Part shown: in pieces, positions 7,754 through 15,497 of the stretch
Numbering within the stretch: position 1 is the first letter of the stretch
Layout of the letters: the number at the start of each line of letters is the position of its first letter
NCBI GenBank assembly: GCA_910578815.1
Contig: CAJTSE010000017.1
Location: 43,905 to 76,862, forward strand
Reading direction: 5' to 3'
Length of the DNA: 32,958 nt
From: an uncultured Acetatifactor sp.
GTDB taxonomy: Bacteria; Bacillota; Clostridia; Lachnospirales; Lachnospiraceae
Made by a program: the position numbers and the translations under genes
Notes under the pieces: model-generated
What the model saw: the letters and a program-made list of their open reading frames with translations, nothing else
What the model was told of the DNA's origin: nothing
Database searches by the model: none

Positions 7754-8614
7754 CTAAAGTTCCTTTATATATCTGCTCTCGATCCAGGTATGTGCCAGTG
7801 AAATCCAGGAAGTACATTCTGCCTGTACGGCGCCGCCGTCCCGATGAGCAGTCAGTGGGCCGGCAAGACTCAAGCCATGCCCGCCCACGGGATACATGTG
7901 AAACTCCGTGGAAACTCCTGCCCTGCGCAGGGCGCTGACAAAGGCAAAAGAATTTTCTACCGGCACAGCATCATCCGTAAAAGTATGCCAGATAAAGGCC
8001 GGAGGCGTTTCCCCTGTCACTCTTGTTTCCAGCGAAAGACCTGACAAAAGGCTGCCTGCATCCTCCAAACGTGCTTCCGCCCCTTCCTCCGGGCCCAGCA
8101 GATTTTCAAAGGAACCTCTGTGGGCAAACTTGCCCGCAGTAATAACAGGGTAGCAAAGAATCATTCCGTCCGGACGGAGCAGCCTCCGATCCTCCCCGGC
8201 AAGCCCCATTGCCTGAGAAAGAAAGTCCTCCTGCCACAGCGTACCCAGGCTGGCCGCCAGGTGCCCGCCGGCCGAACAGCCAAGGATAATCACGCCCTTT
8301 GGATCCACATGCCATTCCTCCGCGTGCTGACGGATCAAATTCATGGCATAAGCCGCCTCCAGCAGTGCCACGGGGTATCTGGCCGGGGCGCAGGAATAAT
8401 TAAGCACCGCCGCATGACAGCCAAAAGCCAAAAACTGCATAGCAAGCACCTCGCCCTCCCTTGGAGAAGTGTAGGCATAAGCTCCCCCCGGACAGATTAA
8501 CACCAGAGGACGGTTGTCAATGCCGATTTCCTGATAATGCTCCTGAATATAAACAGTAAGCCTTGCCGCCGGAAGCGAACCCGGCATCAAAATCGAAAAT
8601 GTTTTGTTTATCAT
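7754..8614 (-). CDS. Alpha/beta hydrolase (esterase/acyl-hydrolase, BD-FAE-like)
   Basis: 286-residue serine hydrolase. The oxyanion-hole segment is CPGGAYAYTSPREGE (about residues 43-57). The nucleophile elbow is GCSAGG with Ser near 110. An acidic member sits in TDDAVPVENS and the catalytic His is in GGHGLSL. This arrangement is that of the xylan-esterase/carboxylesterase group that often deacylates plant polysaccharides or small esters; the substrate is not determinable here. There is no signal peptide, so it acts in the cytoplasm. The ATG at 8614 starts one base after the proS stop codon (TAG G ATG) with GGGGAG inside proS, so translation is coupled. A longer frame to 8698 lies inside proS and is rejected. 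It shares T-box control with proS. Confidence 0.85.
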   Translation of the reverse strand: MINKTFSILMPGSLPAARLTVYIQEHYQEIGIDNRPLVLICPGGAYAYTSPREGEVLAMQFLAFGCHAAVLNYSCAPARYPVALLEAAYAMNLIRQHAEEWHVDPKGVIILGCSAGGHLAASLGTLWQEDFLSQAMGLAGEDRRLLRPDGMILCYPVITAGKFAHRGSFENLLGPEEGAEARLEDAGSLLSGLSLETRVTGETPPAFIWHTFTDDAVPVENSFAFVSALRRAGVSTEFHMYPVGGHGLSLAGPLTAHRDGGAVQAECTSWISLAHTWIESRYIKEL

Positions 8615-8615
8615 C

Positions 8616-10073
8616 CTAGTATGCTCTCCCCCAGTAAACCATCTTTTGGGCCGGCTTTCCGCAGCAGACACAAGTATCTGATATATGCTCCTGTGCAAAA
8701 GGCATGTTGCGGCTGGTGACGCTTAATTTCTCCTTAATCCTGTCCTCACATTCCCGCTCACCGCACCACATGGCTTTCACAAAACCGGATTTCTCGTTAA
8801 ACAAACGCTCAAATTCACTCATATCCACGGCGGTATAGGTATGCTCTTCCATATGCTTTTGGGCTCTTTCCAGCATCTCCCGCTGGATCTTCTCAAGCAG
8901 ACTGCCAACTGTTTCTTCCAAGGCTTCCAGGCTGACTTCCAGCTTTTCTCTGGTATCACGTCTGCAGATTACGCATTTACCTGCCTCCATGTCCCTGGGA
9001 CCGATCTCCACCCGAATAGGATACCCCCGCATTTCCGCCTCTGCAAATTTATAACCCGGCGACTTTTCACTGTCGTCCACCTTCACCCGGAACTCCTTTT
9101 TCAACCTGTCCCGAAGCTCATATGCCTTGTCTAAAACGCCTTCCTTCTTCTGCTGGATGGGAATAATACATACCTGCACAGGCGCAACCCTGGGAGGCAT
9201 CACCAGTCCCTCGTTGTCCCCATGCACCATGATAAGCGCGCCGATCAGGCGGGTAGTAGCTCCCCAGGAAGTCTGGTACACATGTTTTAAGGTATTGTCC
9301 TTATCCGCAAACTGCACGCCAAAGGCTCTGGCAAAGCCGTCGCCGAAATTATGGCTGGTGGCGGACTGCAAAGCTTTCCCGTCGTGCATCAGGGCTTCAA
9401 TGCTGTAGGTTGCCTGCGCTCCCGCAAACTTTTCCTTCTCGGTCTTCTGACCCTTGATCACGGGGATCGCCAGCACCTTTTCACAGAACTCTGCATACAG
9501 ATCCAGCATCTGAATAGTCCTTGCTTCCGCTTCCTCGGCGGTGGCATGGGCAGTATGGCCCTCCTGCCACAAAAACTCTCTGGAGCGCAGGAACGGCCTG
9601 GTCTCCTTCTCCCAGCGGACCACGGAACACCACTGGTTATAAACTTTTGGCAGATCCCTGTAGGAATGAATATCGTTCTTATAAAAATCGCAGAATAAGG
9701 TCTCTGAAGTAGGACGGACACAGAGCCTCTCCTGCAGGGGCGCAAGCCCGCCGTGGGTCACCCAGGCAACCTCAGGCGCAAAGCCCTCCACATGATCCTT
9801 TTCCTTCTCCAGTAAAGACTCCGGAATAAACATAGGCAGATATACGTTTTCCACCCCCGTCTCCTTGAACATGGCGTCCATCTGCTTCTGCATCAGCTCC
9901 CAGATAGCATACCCGGCAGGCTTAATCACCATACAGCCCTTGACCGACGTATAATCGCAAAGCTCCGCCTTTTTCACCACGTCTGTGTACCACTGGGCAA
10001 AGTCCGCCTCCATGGAGGTAATCTCCTGCACCATTTTGTCAGCCGTGTCTTTTCCCTCTTTTCCCATTACCAT
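8616..10073 (-). CDS. proS: Prolyl-tRNA synthetase, archaeal/eukaryotic-type (ProS type 3)
   Basis: 485-residue class II aminoacyl-tRNA synthetase that charges tRNA-Pro. It is the short form without the bacterial editing insertion. The core is recognised from KGCMVIKPAGYAIWELMQ and the class II motif 2 region around RWEKETRPFLRSREFLWQEGHTAHA. The anticodon-binding domain follows from about residue 290 (PPRVAPVQVCIIPI). The C-terminal domain ends CVCCGKPAQKMVYWGRAY, with Cys pairs that bind zinc in relatives. The first ATG (10073) has GAGG a few bases upstream; the ATG two codons later is an alternative. It is preceded by a T-box leader and a near-consensus promoter, and followed by a coupled hydrolase. 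Confidence 0.96.
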   Translation of the reverse strand: MVMGKEGKDTADKMVQEITSMEADFAQWYTDVVKKAELCDYTSVKGCMVIKPAGYAIWELMQKQMDAMFKETGVENVYLPMFIPESLLEKEKDHVEGFAPEVAWVTHGGLAPLQERLCVRPTSETLFCDFYKNDIHSYRDLPKVYNQWCSVVRWEKETRPFLRSREFLWQEGHTAHATAEEAEARTIQMLDLYAEFCEKVLAIPVIKGQKTEKEKFAGAQATYSIEALMHDGKALQSATSHNFGDGFARAFGVQFADKDNTLKHVYQTSWGATTRLIGALIMVHGDNEGLVMPPRVAPVQVCIIPIQQKKEGVLDKAYELRDRLKKEFRVKVDDSEKSPGYKFAEAEMRGYPIRVEIGPRDMEAGKCVICRRDTREKLEVSLEALEETVGSLLEKIQREMLERAQKHMEEHTYTAVDMSEFERLFNEKSGFVKAMWCGERECEDRIKEKLSVTSRNMPFAQEHISDTCVCCGKPAQKMVYWGRAY

Positions 10074-10234
10074 TTACCTCGCCTTCCGCCGCACAAACGG
10101 CTTATTGAATTGTTCTCCCATTTCTATATGCAAAACATTTCCGCCTGCCGGTCCGCGGATATTTCCGCTTGACATTCCGCAAATCTATCCGTTTAAAATA
10201 GCCTCATCCTCCGCCTGCCGGAAAATTTGCATAC

Positions 10235-10619
10235 AAAAAGCGCCGGGCTTCCAGCCCCTATAGGGACCGAAGACTCGGCGGTACCACCCTGATTGATACA
10301 TAAGCATCCATCTCATTTGCCGCTAACGCCGGCTTACGCCGCATTTCATGTCTGTATCGCTTCCCGCTGATCTCCGCCGCCATGACCCAAATCTATGGGC
10401 CCCTTCCCGTTTGTAAACGGTACTCGAAAATCAAGGAATTGACTCCCCGCTTTTCAACAGTACTGACATTTCATACGAGACTCCGAGGCAGGTTCCGGGC
10501 TCTTCCGCATAAAGGCCTCTCAGCCGCGTCCACCGCCATGCTCTGCACGGCCGCACCGCCACGCCCTCTCTCTGAATGCTTTCAAGCCTGTACTAACCCT
10601 CTTCACTGTCTTTGACTAT
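10235..10619 (-). promoter_or_regulatory. T-box riboswitch leader of proS
   Basis: The minus strand carries the T-box core AGGGTGGTACCG (10290 down to 10279), which pairs with the acceptor end of uncharged tRNA. It overlaps the 5' arm of a terminator hairpin (10241-10284) followed by TTTTT (10239-10235). Upstream, an AGAGAG-rich stretch near 10580 fits the AG-box region of stem I. A candidate proline specifier CCT lies in GGAACCTGCC (10492-10490 within 10496-10487). In this class, uncharged tRNA-Pro stabilises the antiterminator and allows proS expression. The class is clear; the specifier position is tentative. Confidence 0.93.
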
Positions 10620-10625
10620 GGGCTA

Positions 10626-10655
10626 ATTGTAGTGCAGGTATCTGGGGTTTGTCAA
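10626..10655 (-). promoter_or_regulatory. Promoter of the proS operon
   Basis: On the minus strand TTGACA (10655-10650), an 18-base spacer and TACAAT (10631-10626). This is a near-consensus vegetative promoter placing the start of the T-box leader near 10619. Confidence 0.8.
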
Positions 10656-10710
10656 GCGGTTTTCAACACAAACTCCGGATCAGAAGTTCATCAGCATCTC
10701 ACAGAAAAAC

Positions 10711-10917
10711 CTAATTCTCTAAATAATCTGCAACAAACCCATCCACATCCGGATAACGCTTAATTGCTATTCCTGCTGCTTTATATACAGCCTCATATTC
10801 CTCTCGCGCTGAAAGCATCCTCTTGTGTACATATCTCTGTTTGCCAAATGACTCATCACCATTATCTTACCATAAATGCACATGCACCTCCACTAAATTT
10901 TCTAAATTTCCTCTACT
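10711..10917 (-). pseudogene. Unrecognised decayed coding fragment
   Basis: One minus-strand frame from 10917 to the TAG at 10711-10713 reads like real protein, but it is interrupted by a TAA at 10867-10869. After that stop it gives DNGDESFGKQRYVHKRM and then SAREEYEAVYKAAGIAIKRY before ending DYLEN. An ATG at 10818 would still give a 35-residue peptide. I do not recognise the family. It looks like the 3' end of a lost gene between the proS promoter and the ABC exporter promoter. No good ribosome binding site precedes the internal ATG. Confidence 0.4.
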
Positions 10918-11018
10918 TTATTCTTTGCAGGTAACAAACCTATTAATTGTATACGAAATGTAGGACTTTCTATTTTCACGACTTATGAATGGCATGGCTG
11001 GACGCTTGCTCTGCGCCT
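10918..11018. other. Non-coding gap before the ABC exporter promoter
   Basis: AT-rich at the left end and GC-rich to the right. I see no gene or RNA with support here. The open frame covering it on the minus strand runs antisense into the exporter gene and has no family-like content. Confidence 0.5.
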
Positions 11019-11030
11019 GCTGCCGGCAGC
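11019..11030. promoter_or_regulatory. Palindrome next to the exporter promoter
   Basis: GCTGCCGGCAGC is a perfect 12-base palindrome ending nine bases before the -35 box of the ABC exporter operon. The position suits an operator for a dimeric regulator, but no regulator gene lies nearby. Confidence 0.35.
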
Positions 11031-11039
11031 CTGCGGCCC

Positions 11040-11068
11040 TTGACGATCTACAGACATGCCGATATAAT
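11040..11068 (+). promoter_or_regulatory. Promoter of the heterodimeric ABC exporter operon
   Basis: TTGACG (11040-11045), a 17-base spacer and TATAAT (11063-11068). This is a near-perfect vegetative promoter with a start near 11075 and a leader of about 70 bases. Confidence 0.85.
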
Positions 11069-11145
11069 ATAAAGAACTGCTTACGTGAAAAAACGGCAGC
11101 CCCCATTGGGCAGCAAAAAAGGAAAGCAGAAAGGACCGGCGAATC

Positions 11146-12897
11146 ATGCACCTGATACTTCATTATATGAAAAAACACTGGAAGCGGATTGGCTGCGGCG
11201 TATCCCTGAAGACGCTGGCCGCGTTGGGAGAGCTGACCATTCCCTATATTCTGGAGCATATTATTGATGATGTGGTGCCCACCAAAAAAGTCCTCATGGT
11301 ATTTGCCTGGGGCCTGGCCATGATCGGCGCCGCTTTTTTGGTGCGCACCTTAAATATACAAGCCAATCACCGGGCCGCCGCCACCGGGCGCGACTGTATC
11401 CGCAGCCTGCGCTATGACTTGTTTCAAAAGACGGTCAATCTGTCCGGCGCCCAGTTCGACCGTTTTGGGCTTCCCTCCCTGACCTCGCGCATGACCTCCG
11501 ATTCCTACAATGTGCAAAATTTCATTGTCTCCATGCAGGCCATGGGCATTCGTGCCCCCATCCTGCTGTTGGGAGGCATTATCGTCACCATGACTATGGA
11601 CTGGGCGCTTTCAAGCATTCTCTGTATCATGGTGCCGGTGCTGGGCGTTATTATCTACGCCGTAACACGGCACGGCATCCCTCTGTATGATAAGGTACAG
11701 CGGGGCGTGGACAGCATTGTACGGGTAATGCGGGAGAATATCACGGGCATCCGGGTTGTCAAGGCACTCTCCAAAGAAGAATATGAGAAAAGGCGTTTTG
11801 ACAAAGCAAACCGGATTATGACCGACGCGGATCTGAAGGCCGGCGTGACCATGGCCATGCCCGGCCCTATCATGCAGTTGTTTTTAAACATGGGGCTTAC
11901 CCTTGTAGTCATTGTGGGTGCTAAGCGGGTCAACAGCGGCGTAATTGCCCCAGGCGTCATTCTTGCCTTTCTGACTTACTTTAACATGATCCTGCAGGGC
12001 GTCATGGGGTTAAATCGTATTTTCATGATGATGTCCAAGGCCACTGCCTCTGCAGACCGGATTCGCCTGATTCTGGAGGCAGAGGACGATCAGCCTGTCC
12101 TTCCTTTTCGGGAGGAAGACTGCCCGAATGCCGACGCTCATATTTTATTCGATCATGTAAGCTTTGCTTATCATGATGTCTCCGAAAACCAGTCCTCCGA
12201 TAAATTTGCCGGCGGAGCCCAGGAAAAATGTCTGTCCGACATTCATTTTCAAGTTGGACGCGGAGAATCCTTAGGGATCATCGGCGCCACAGGAAGCGGA
12301 AAAACCACTATCCTCAATCTGCTGATGCGCTTTTATGACTGCAATGAGGGCGGCATTTACATAGACGGGCGAGACGTGCGCACCTATGAAAAAAAGGAGC
12401 TGCGCCGAAAATTCGGTGTAGCGCTCCAAAATGATACGATTTTTAACGACACCCTGCTGCAGAACATCTGCTTCTGGCGGGAGGTATCCGAGGCGCAGGC
12501 CGCCCATGCCGCAGAAACCGCAAATTTGGCCTCTTTTATAGAAGGGCTTGAGGGAAAATATCAATATATGGCGGACATTAAGGGTGCAAATTTAAGCGGC
12601 GGCCAGAAGCAGCGGACATTGATCGCCAGGGCCGTGGCGGACAGGCCGGAGATTCTGATTCTGGACGATTCCTCCAGCGCCCTGGATTACAGGACGGATG
12701 CCGCCCTGCGGAAATCCATACAGCAGGATTTAAGCGACACAACTTTGATTATGGTTGCCCAGAGAGTCAGCTCCGTCATGAATCTGACAAATATTCTGGT
12801 GCTGGAAGAGGGCAGGATCATCGGGTACGGAAATCATGCTCACCTGATGGAGCACTGCCCCGTTTACCGGGACATCTGCAAAGCGCAGATGAGTTAA
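11146..12897 (+). CDS. ABC exporter subunit with degenerate ATPase site (BmrC-like)
   Basis: 583-residue half-transporter: an N-terminal membrane domain with about six helices (residues 15-310) then an ATPase domain. Walker A is GATGSGKTT (about 380) and the signature is canonical LSGGQKQR (about 482). Walker B is ILILDDSSSALD (about 503-514), with Asp in place of the catalytic Glu, and the switch His is replaced by Gln in VAQRVSS (about 537). This is the pattern of the degenerate partner in heterodimeric multidrug exporters such as BmrCD and LmrCD. The ATG at 11146 has GAAAGGA ten bases upstream. The partner starts 13 bases after its stop. The exported substrate is not known. Confidence 0.92.
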   Translation: MHLILHYMKKHWKRIGCGVSLKTLAALGELTIPYILEHIIDDVVPTKKVLMVFAWGLAMIGAAFLVRTLNIQANHRAAATGRDCIRSLRYDLFQKTVNLSGAQFDRFGLPSLTSRMTSDSYNVQNFIVSMQAMGIRAPILLLGGIIVTMTMDWALSSILCIMVPVLGVIIYAVTRHGIPLYDKVQRGVDSIVRVMRENITGIRVVKALSKEEYEKRRFDKANRIMTDADLKAGVTMAMPGPIMQLFLNMGLTLVVIVGAKRVNSGVIAPGVILAFLTYFNMILQGVMGLNRIFMMMSKATASADRIRLILEAEDDQPVLPFREEDCPNADAHILFDHVSFAYHDVSENQSSDKFAGGAQEKCLSDIHFQVGRGESLGIIGATGSGKTTILNLLMRFYDCNEGGIYIDGRDVRTYEKKELRRKFGVALQNDTIFNDTLLQNICFWREVSEAQAAHAAETANLASFIEGLEGKYQYMADIKGANLSGGQKQRTLIARAVADRPEILILDDSSSALDYRTDAALRKSIQQDLSDTTLIMVAQRVSSVMNLTNILVLEEGRIIGYGNHAHLMEHCPVYRDICKAQMS

Positions 12898-12910
12898 GAA
12901 GGAGAACAAT

Positions 12911-14689
12911 ATGCCGCCAAAAGGACAGCGAGATACCAAAAAAGAAAAGCCCCGTGATGCCAAAGGCACCCTTTTGCGCATCTGGCGCTATGTTACCCGC
13001 TTCAGGGTACTGATGCTTCTCATCGCCCTCATGTGCATCGCCAGTAATCTGTTGGCACTGGTGGGACCTTCTCTGGCCGGACAGGCGATCGACGAAGCCT
13101 CCGCAGGAGCGGGAAAGGTAAATTTTGAAAGGGTCTGGCATTATGCACGGCTGATGCTGCTGTTTTATGTAAGCTCATCCGTCCTGACCCTGCTCATTAA
13201 TTTCCTGATGATGAAGGTGGGCCGCAATATTGCCCGGCAGATGCGCTCGGATGTATTTTACAAGCTGATGAAACTGCCCGTAAACTATTTTGACCGCAAT
13301 GCCGCCGGAGACATCATCAGCCGCGTCTCTTATGACATCGACGTACTCAGCACCAGTATTTCCACGGACATCGTGCAGATCATGACCAGTCTGATCACCG
13401 TTGCGGGCTCCCTGTTCATGATGATCCTGATCAGTCCCCTGCTGTCGCTGATGGTGCTGGTCACCATTCCCCTGTCCATTTTTTATACCCGCTACATGGG
13501 GAAAAAGACCCGTCCTCTTTTTGCCAGGCGCTCGGCAGCCTACGGTAAAATGAACGGTTATGTAGAAGAGATGTTTTCCGGTCAGAAAACTATCCAGGCC
13601 TACGCCAGGGAAGAAGCGGTCCTCCATAAATTTGAGAACATTAATCAAGAAGCCTCGGAAGCCTTTTACTGGGCAAACCATTACGGTATGACCATCGGTC
13701 CCACCATGAACTCCATCAACAATCTGGGGCTGGCGCTGCTGGGCATGTTCGGCTCCATCCTTTACTTAAAGGATCTTGTAAGCCTTGCTCAAATTTCATC
13801 CTTTGTATTGTATTCCCGGAAATTTTCCGGCCCTATTAATGAAATAGCCAATATCATCAATGAGATTTATTCCGCTCTGGCCGCCGCTGAAAGAGTCTTC
13901 CGTCTGCTGGATGAGACCGAAGAGTCGAAGGATGTCGAAAATGCAGGAAAACCTGCAGACGTCAGAGGAGATGTGGAGATTAAAAACGTGTCCTTCGGAT
14001 ATGTGCCGGATCAGGTGATCCTGCGAAATTTCAATTTAAAAGCGGCTGCCGGAAAGCTGATTGCCATCGTAGGCCCTACAGGCGCCGGAAAAACTACCGT
14101 TATTAATCTCCTAATGCGTTTTTACGACGTGAATACCGGTGAAATTCTGGTGGACGGTCAGGAAATCCGCTCCTTGACCAGGGAGAGCCTGCGGCGGGCT
14201 TATGCCATGGTTTTGCAGGATACCTGGCTTTTTAACGGGACCATTTATGAAAATATCGCCTATGGCAAAGAAAATGCCACCAGAGATGAAGTGGTAGCTG
14301 CGGCCAAAGCCGCCCGAATACATCATTATATTATGCAGTTGCCGGAGGGCTATGACACCGTGATCAGTGAGGATGGCGGCAATATCTCCAAGGGTCAGAA
14401 GCAGATGCTGACCATCGCCAGGGCCATGCTGTATGATGCAAGGATGCTGATTTTAGATGAAGCAACTTCAAACGTGGATACTGGCACGGAACGCCAGATT
14501 CAGGCGGCCATGCGGGAGCTGATGAAAGACAAGACCTGCTTCGTCATTGCCCACCGCCTGTCCACCATCCAAAACGCGGATCTGATTCTGGTAGTAAACG
14601 GTGGCAATATTGTAGAGCAGGGCACTCATTCAGAACTTATGAAAAAACAGGGCTTTTATCACCGGCTGTATAACTCCCAATTTGAGTAA
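12911..14689 (+). CDS. ABC exporter subunit with catalytic ATPase site (BmrD-like)
   Basis: 592-residue half-transporter, partner of the preceding gene. A hydrophilic Lys/Arg-rich start of about 20 residues is followed by an exporter-type membrane domain and an ATPase domain. Walker A is GPTGAGKTT (about 388), Walker B is MLILDEATSNVD with the catalytic Glu (about 512-523), and the switch His is present in IAHRLSTI (about 547). Its signature is ISKGQKQM (about 491), changed from LSGGQ. Because each ATP site uses one chain's Walker motifs and the other's signature, this chain supplies the competent Walker motifs and the first chain the competent signature. AAGGAG lies just before the ATG. Confidence 0.93.
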   Translation: MPPKGQRDTKKEKPRDAKGTLLRIWRYVTRFRVLMLLIALMCIASNLLALVGPSLAGQAIDEASAGAGKVNFERVWHYARLMLLFYVSSSVLTLLINFLMMKVGRNIARQMRSDVFYKLMKLPVNYFDRNAAGDIISRVSYDIDVLSTSISTDIVQIMTSLITVAGSLFMMILISPLLSLMVLVTIPLSIFYTRYMGKKTRPLFARRSAAYGKMNGYVEEMFSGQKTIQAYAREEAVLHKFENINQEASEAFYWANHYGMTIGPTMNSINNLGLALLGMFGSILYLKDLVSLAQISSFVLYSRKFSGPINEIANIINEIYSALAAAERVFRLLDETEESKDVENAGKPADVRGDVEIKNVSFGYVPDQVILRNFNLKAAAGKLIAIVGPTGAGKTTVINLLMRFYDVNTGEILVDGQEIRSLTRESLRRAYAMVLQDTWLFNGTIYENIAYGKENATRDEVVAAAKAARIHHYIMQLPEGYDTVISEDGGNISKGQKQMLTIARAMLYDARMLILDEATSNVDTGTERQIQAAMRELMKDKTCFVIAHRLSTIQNADLILVVNGGNIVEQGTHSELMKKQGFYHRLYNSQFE

Positions 14690-14750
14690 ACCGAACCGGC
14701 GTTGAAAATCCATGCCTCTGCTGTCAATAAAAATATGCGCTTAAAGCCGC

Positions 14751-14805
14751 ATTACGCCCCGGCTGCACTTCATAACGATGCAGCCGGGGCGTAATTTTTA
14801 TTTTA
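14751..14805 (+). terminator. Strong terminator of the ABC exporter operon
   Basis: A perfect 17-bp stem, with arms 14751-14767 and 14779-14795 and an 11-base loop, is followed by a T-rich run (14794-14805). It may also slow transcription from the convergent minus-strand genes, but the T-run favours the plus strand. Confidence 0.93.
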
Positions 14806-14823
14806 TAAAATGTATTTCAGCCG

Positions 14824-15483
14824 TTATCCTCTCAGTTTTCTTACCGCCTTTTCTGGGATCAGGCAGCTTCCATGTTCTTTTAGCTGCAGTATCCGGGATT
14901 CCTCCGCCGCATACAGTGCCGAAAACTCCATTGCCTGAATGCAGGCTCTGCTGTATCGTTCATATGCGGCATGGCCTTTTTGCAAATGAAGATAATAGAG
15001 CCCTTCCCATTCATACAGTACACTTTCTATCCGCAGATTACCGGGAAGCGCAGCAGCATAATCCATCACGTTGGAAAGATTGGAGAATACAAACACAGCC
15101 TCTTCCGGCCGGGAAGCTGCCGCCTGCGTTTCCTCTTGTTTCTGGGATGGTATCTGCTCTGTAGCTTCTCTGGTCTTTTGCAAAATGCGCTTCATTTCCT
15201 TTAAGCATTCAATCAACTGGTTACTGTCATTTAAATCCGGATCCTTATCCGAAAACGTAAGCACAAGGCCCTGATCCGCCACCATCATGATCTGCAGATC
15301 AAAGGCGAACTTGGGAGGCGTGTACCCCACTTCCGCCGCCGCCTGCTCGATAATCTCCTGCACCACTTCTCTGGCCTTTTCGCTGCGCATAACAAAATCC
15401 TTATAGTCGATTTCGTACTCTTCCAGCTCTTCATTTGATAAGAAGCATTTCACTGTTTTTTCGTCTATACGCTCTATTTTCAT
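14824..15483 (-). CDS. MecA-like adaptor protein
   Basis: 219 residues, the length typical of MecA. The N-terminal MKIERIDEKTVKCFLSNEEL resembles the substrate-binding domain. A charged, Gln/Glu-rich linker is at about 105-130. The C-terminal domain (about 130-215, from AVFVFSNLSNVMDYA) resembles the ClpC-binding half. In Bacillus MecA delivers ComK and other proteins to ClpC/ClpP; the target here is unknown. The ATG at 15483 has AGAGGA six bases upstream. A GTG at 15501 would overlap the MCP gene. The start lies 14 bases past the MCP stop, so the two are cotranscribed and probably coupled. The pairing with a chemoreceptor is unusual. Confidence 0.82.
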   Translation of the reverse strand: MKIERIDEKTVKCFLSNEELEEYEIDYKDFVMRSEKAREVVQEIIEQAAAEVGYTPPKFAFDLQIMMVADQGLVLTFSDKDPDLNDSNQLIECLKEMKRILQKTREATEQIPSQKQEETQAAASRPEEAVFVFSNLSNVMDYAAALPGNLRIESVLYEWEGLYYLHLQKGHAAYERYSRACIQAMEFSALYAAEESRILQLKEHGSCLIPEKAVRKLRG

Positions 15484-15497
15484 TTCGATTCCTCTGA

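Noticed and set aside
10918..11259. Minus-strand frame of 113 codons over the exporter promoter
   Set aside because: It overlaps a strong promoter and the 5' end of a clear ABC exporter gene on the opposite strand, with no ribosome binding site or recognisable content.
13175..13681. 168-codon antisense frame inside the second exporter gene
   Set aside because: A shadow of the exporter's membrane domain, rich in His, Gln and Gly as expected from antisense reading.
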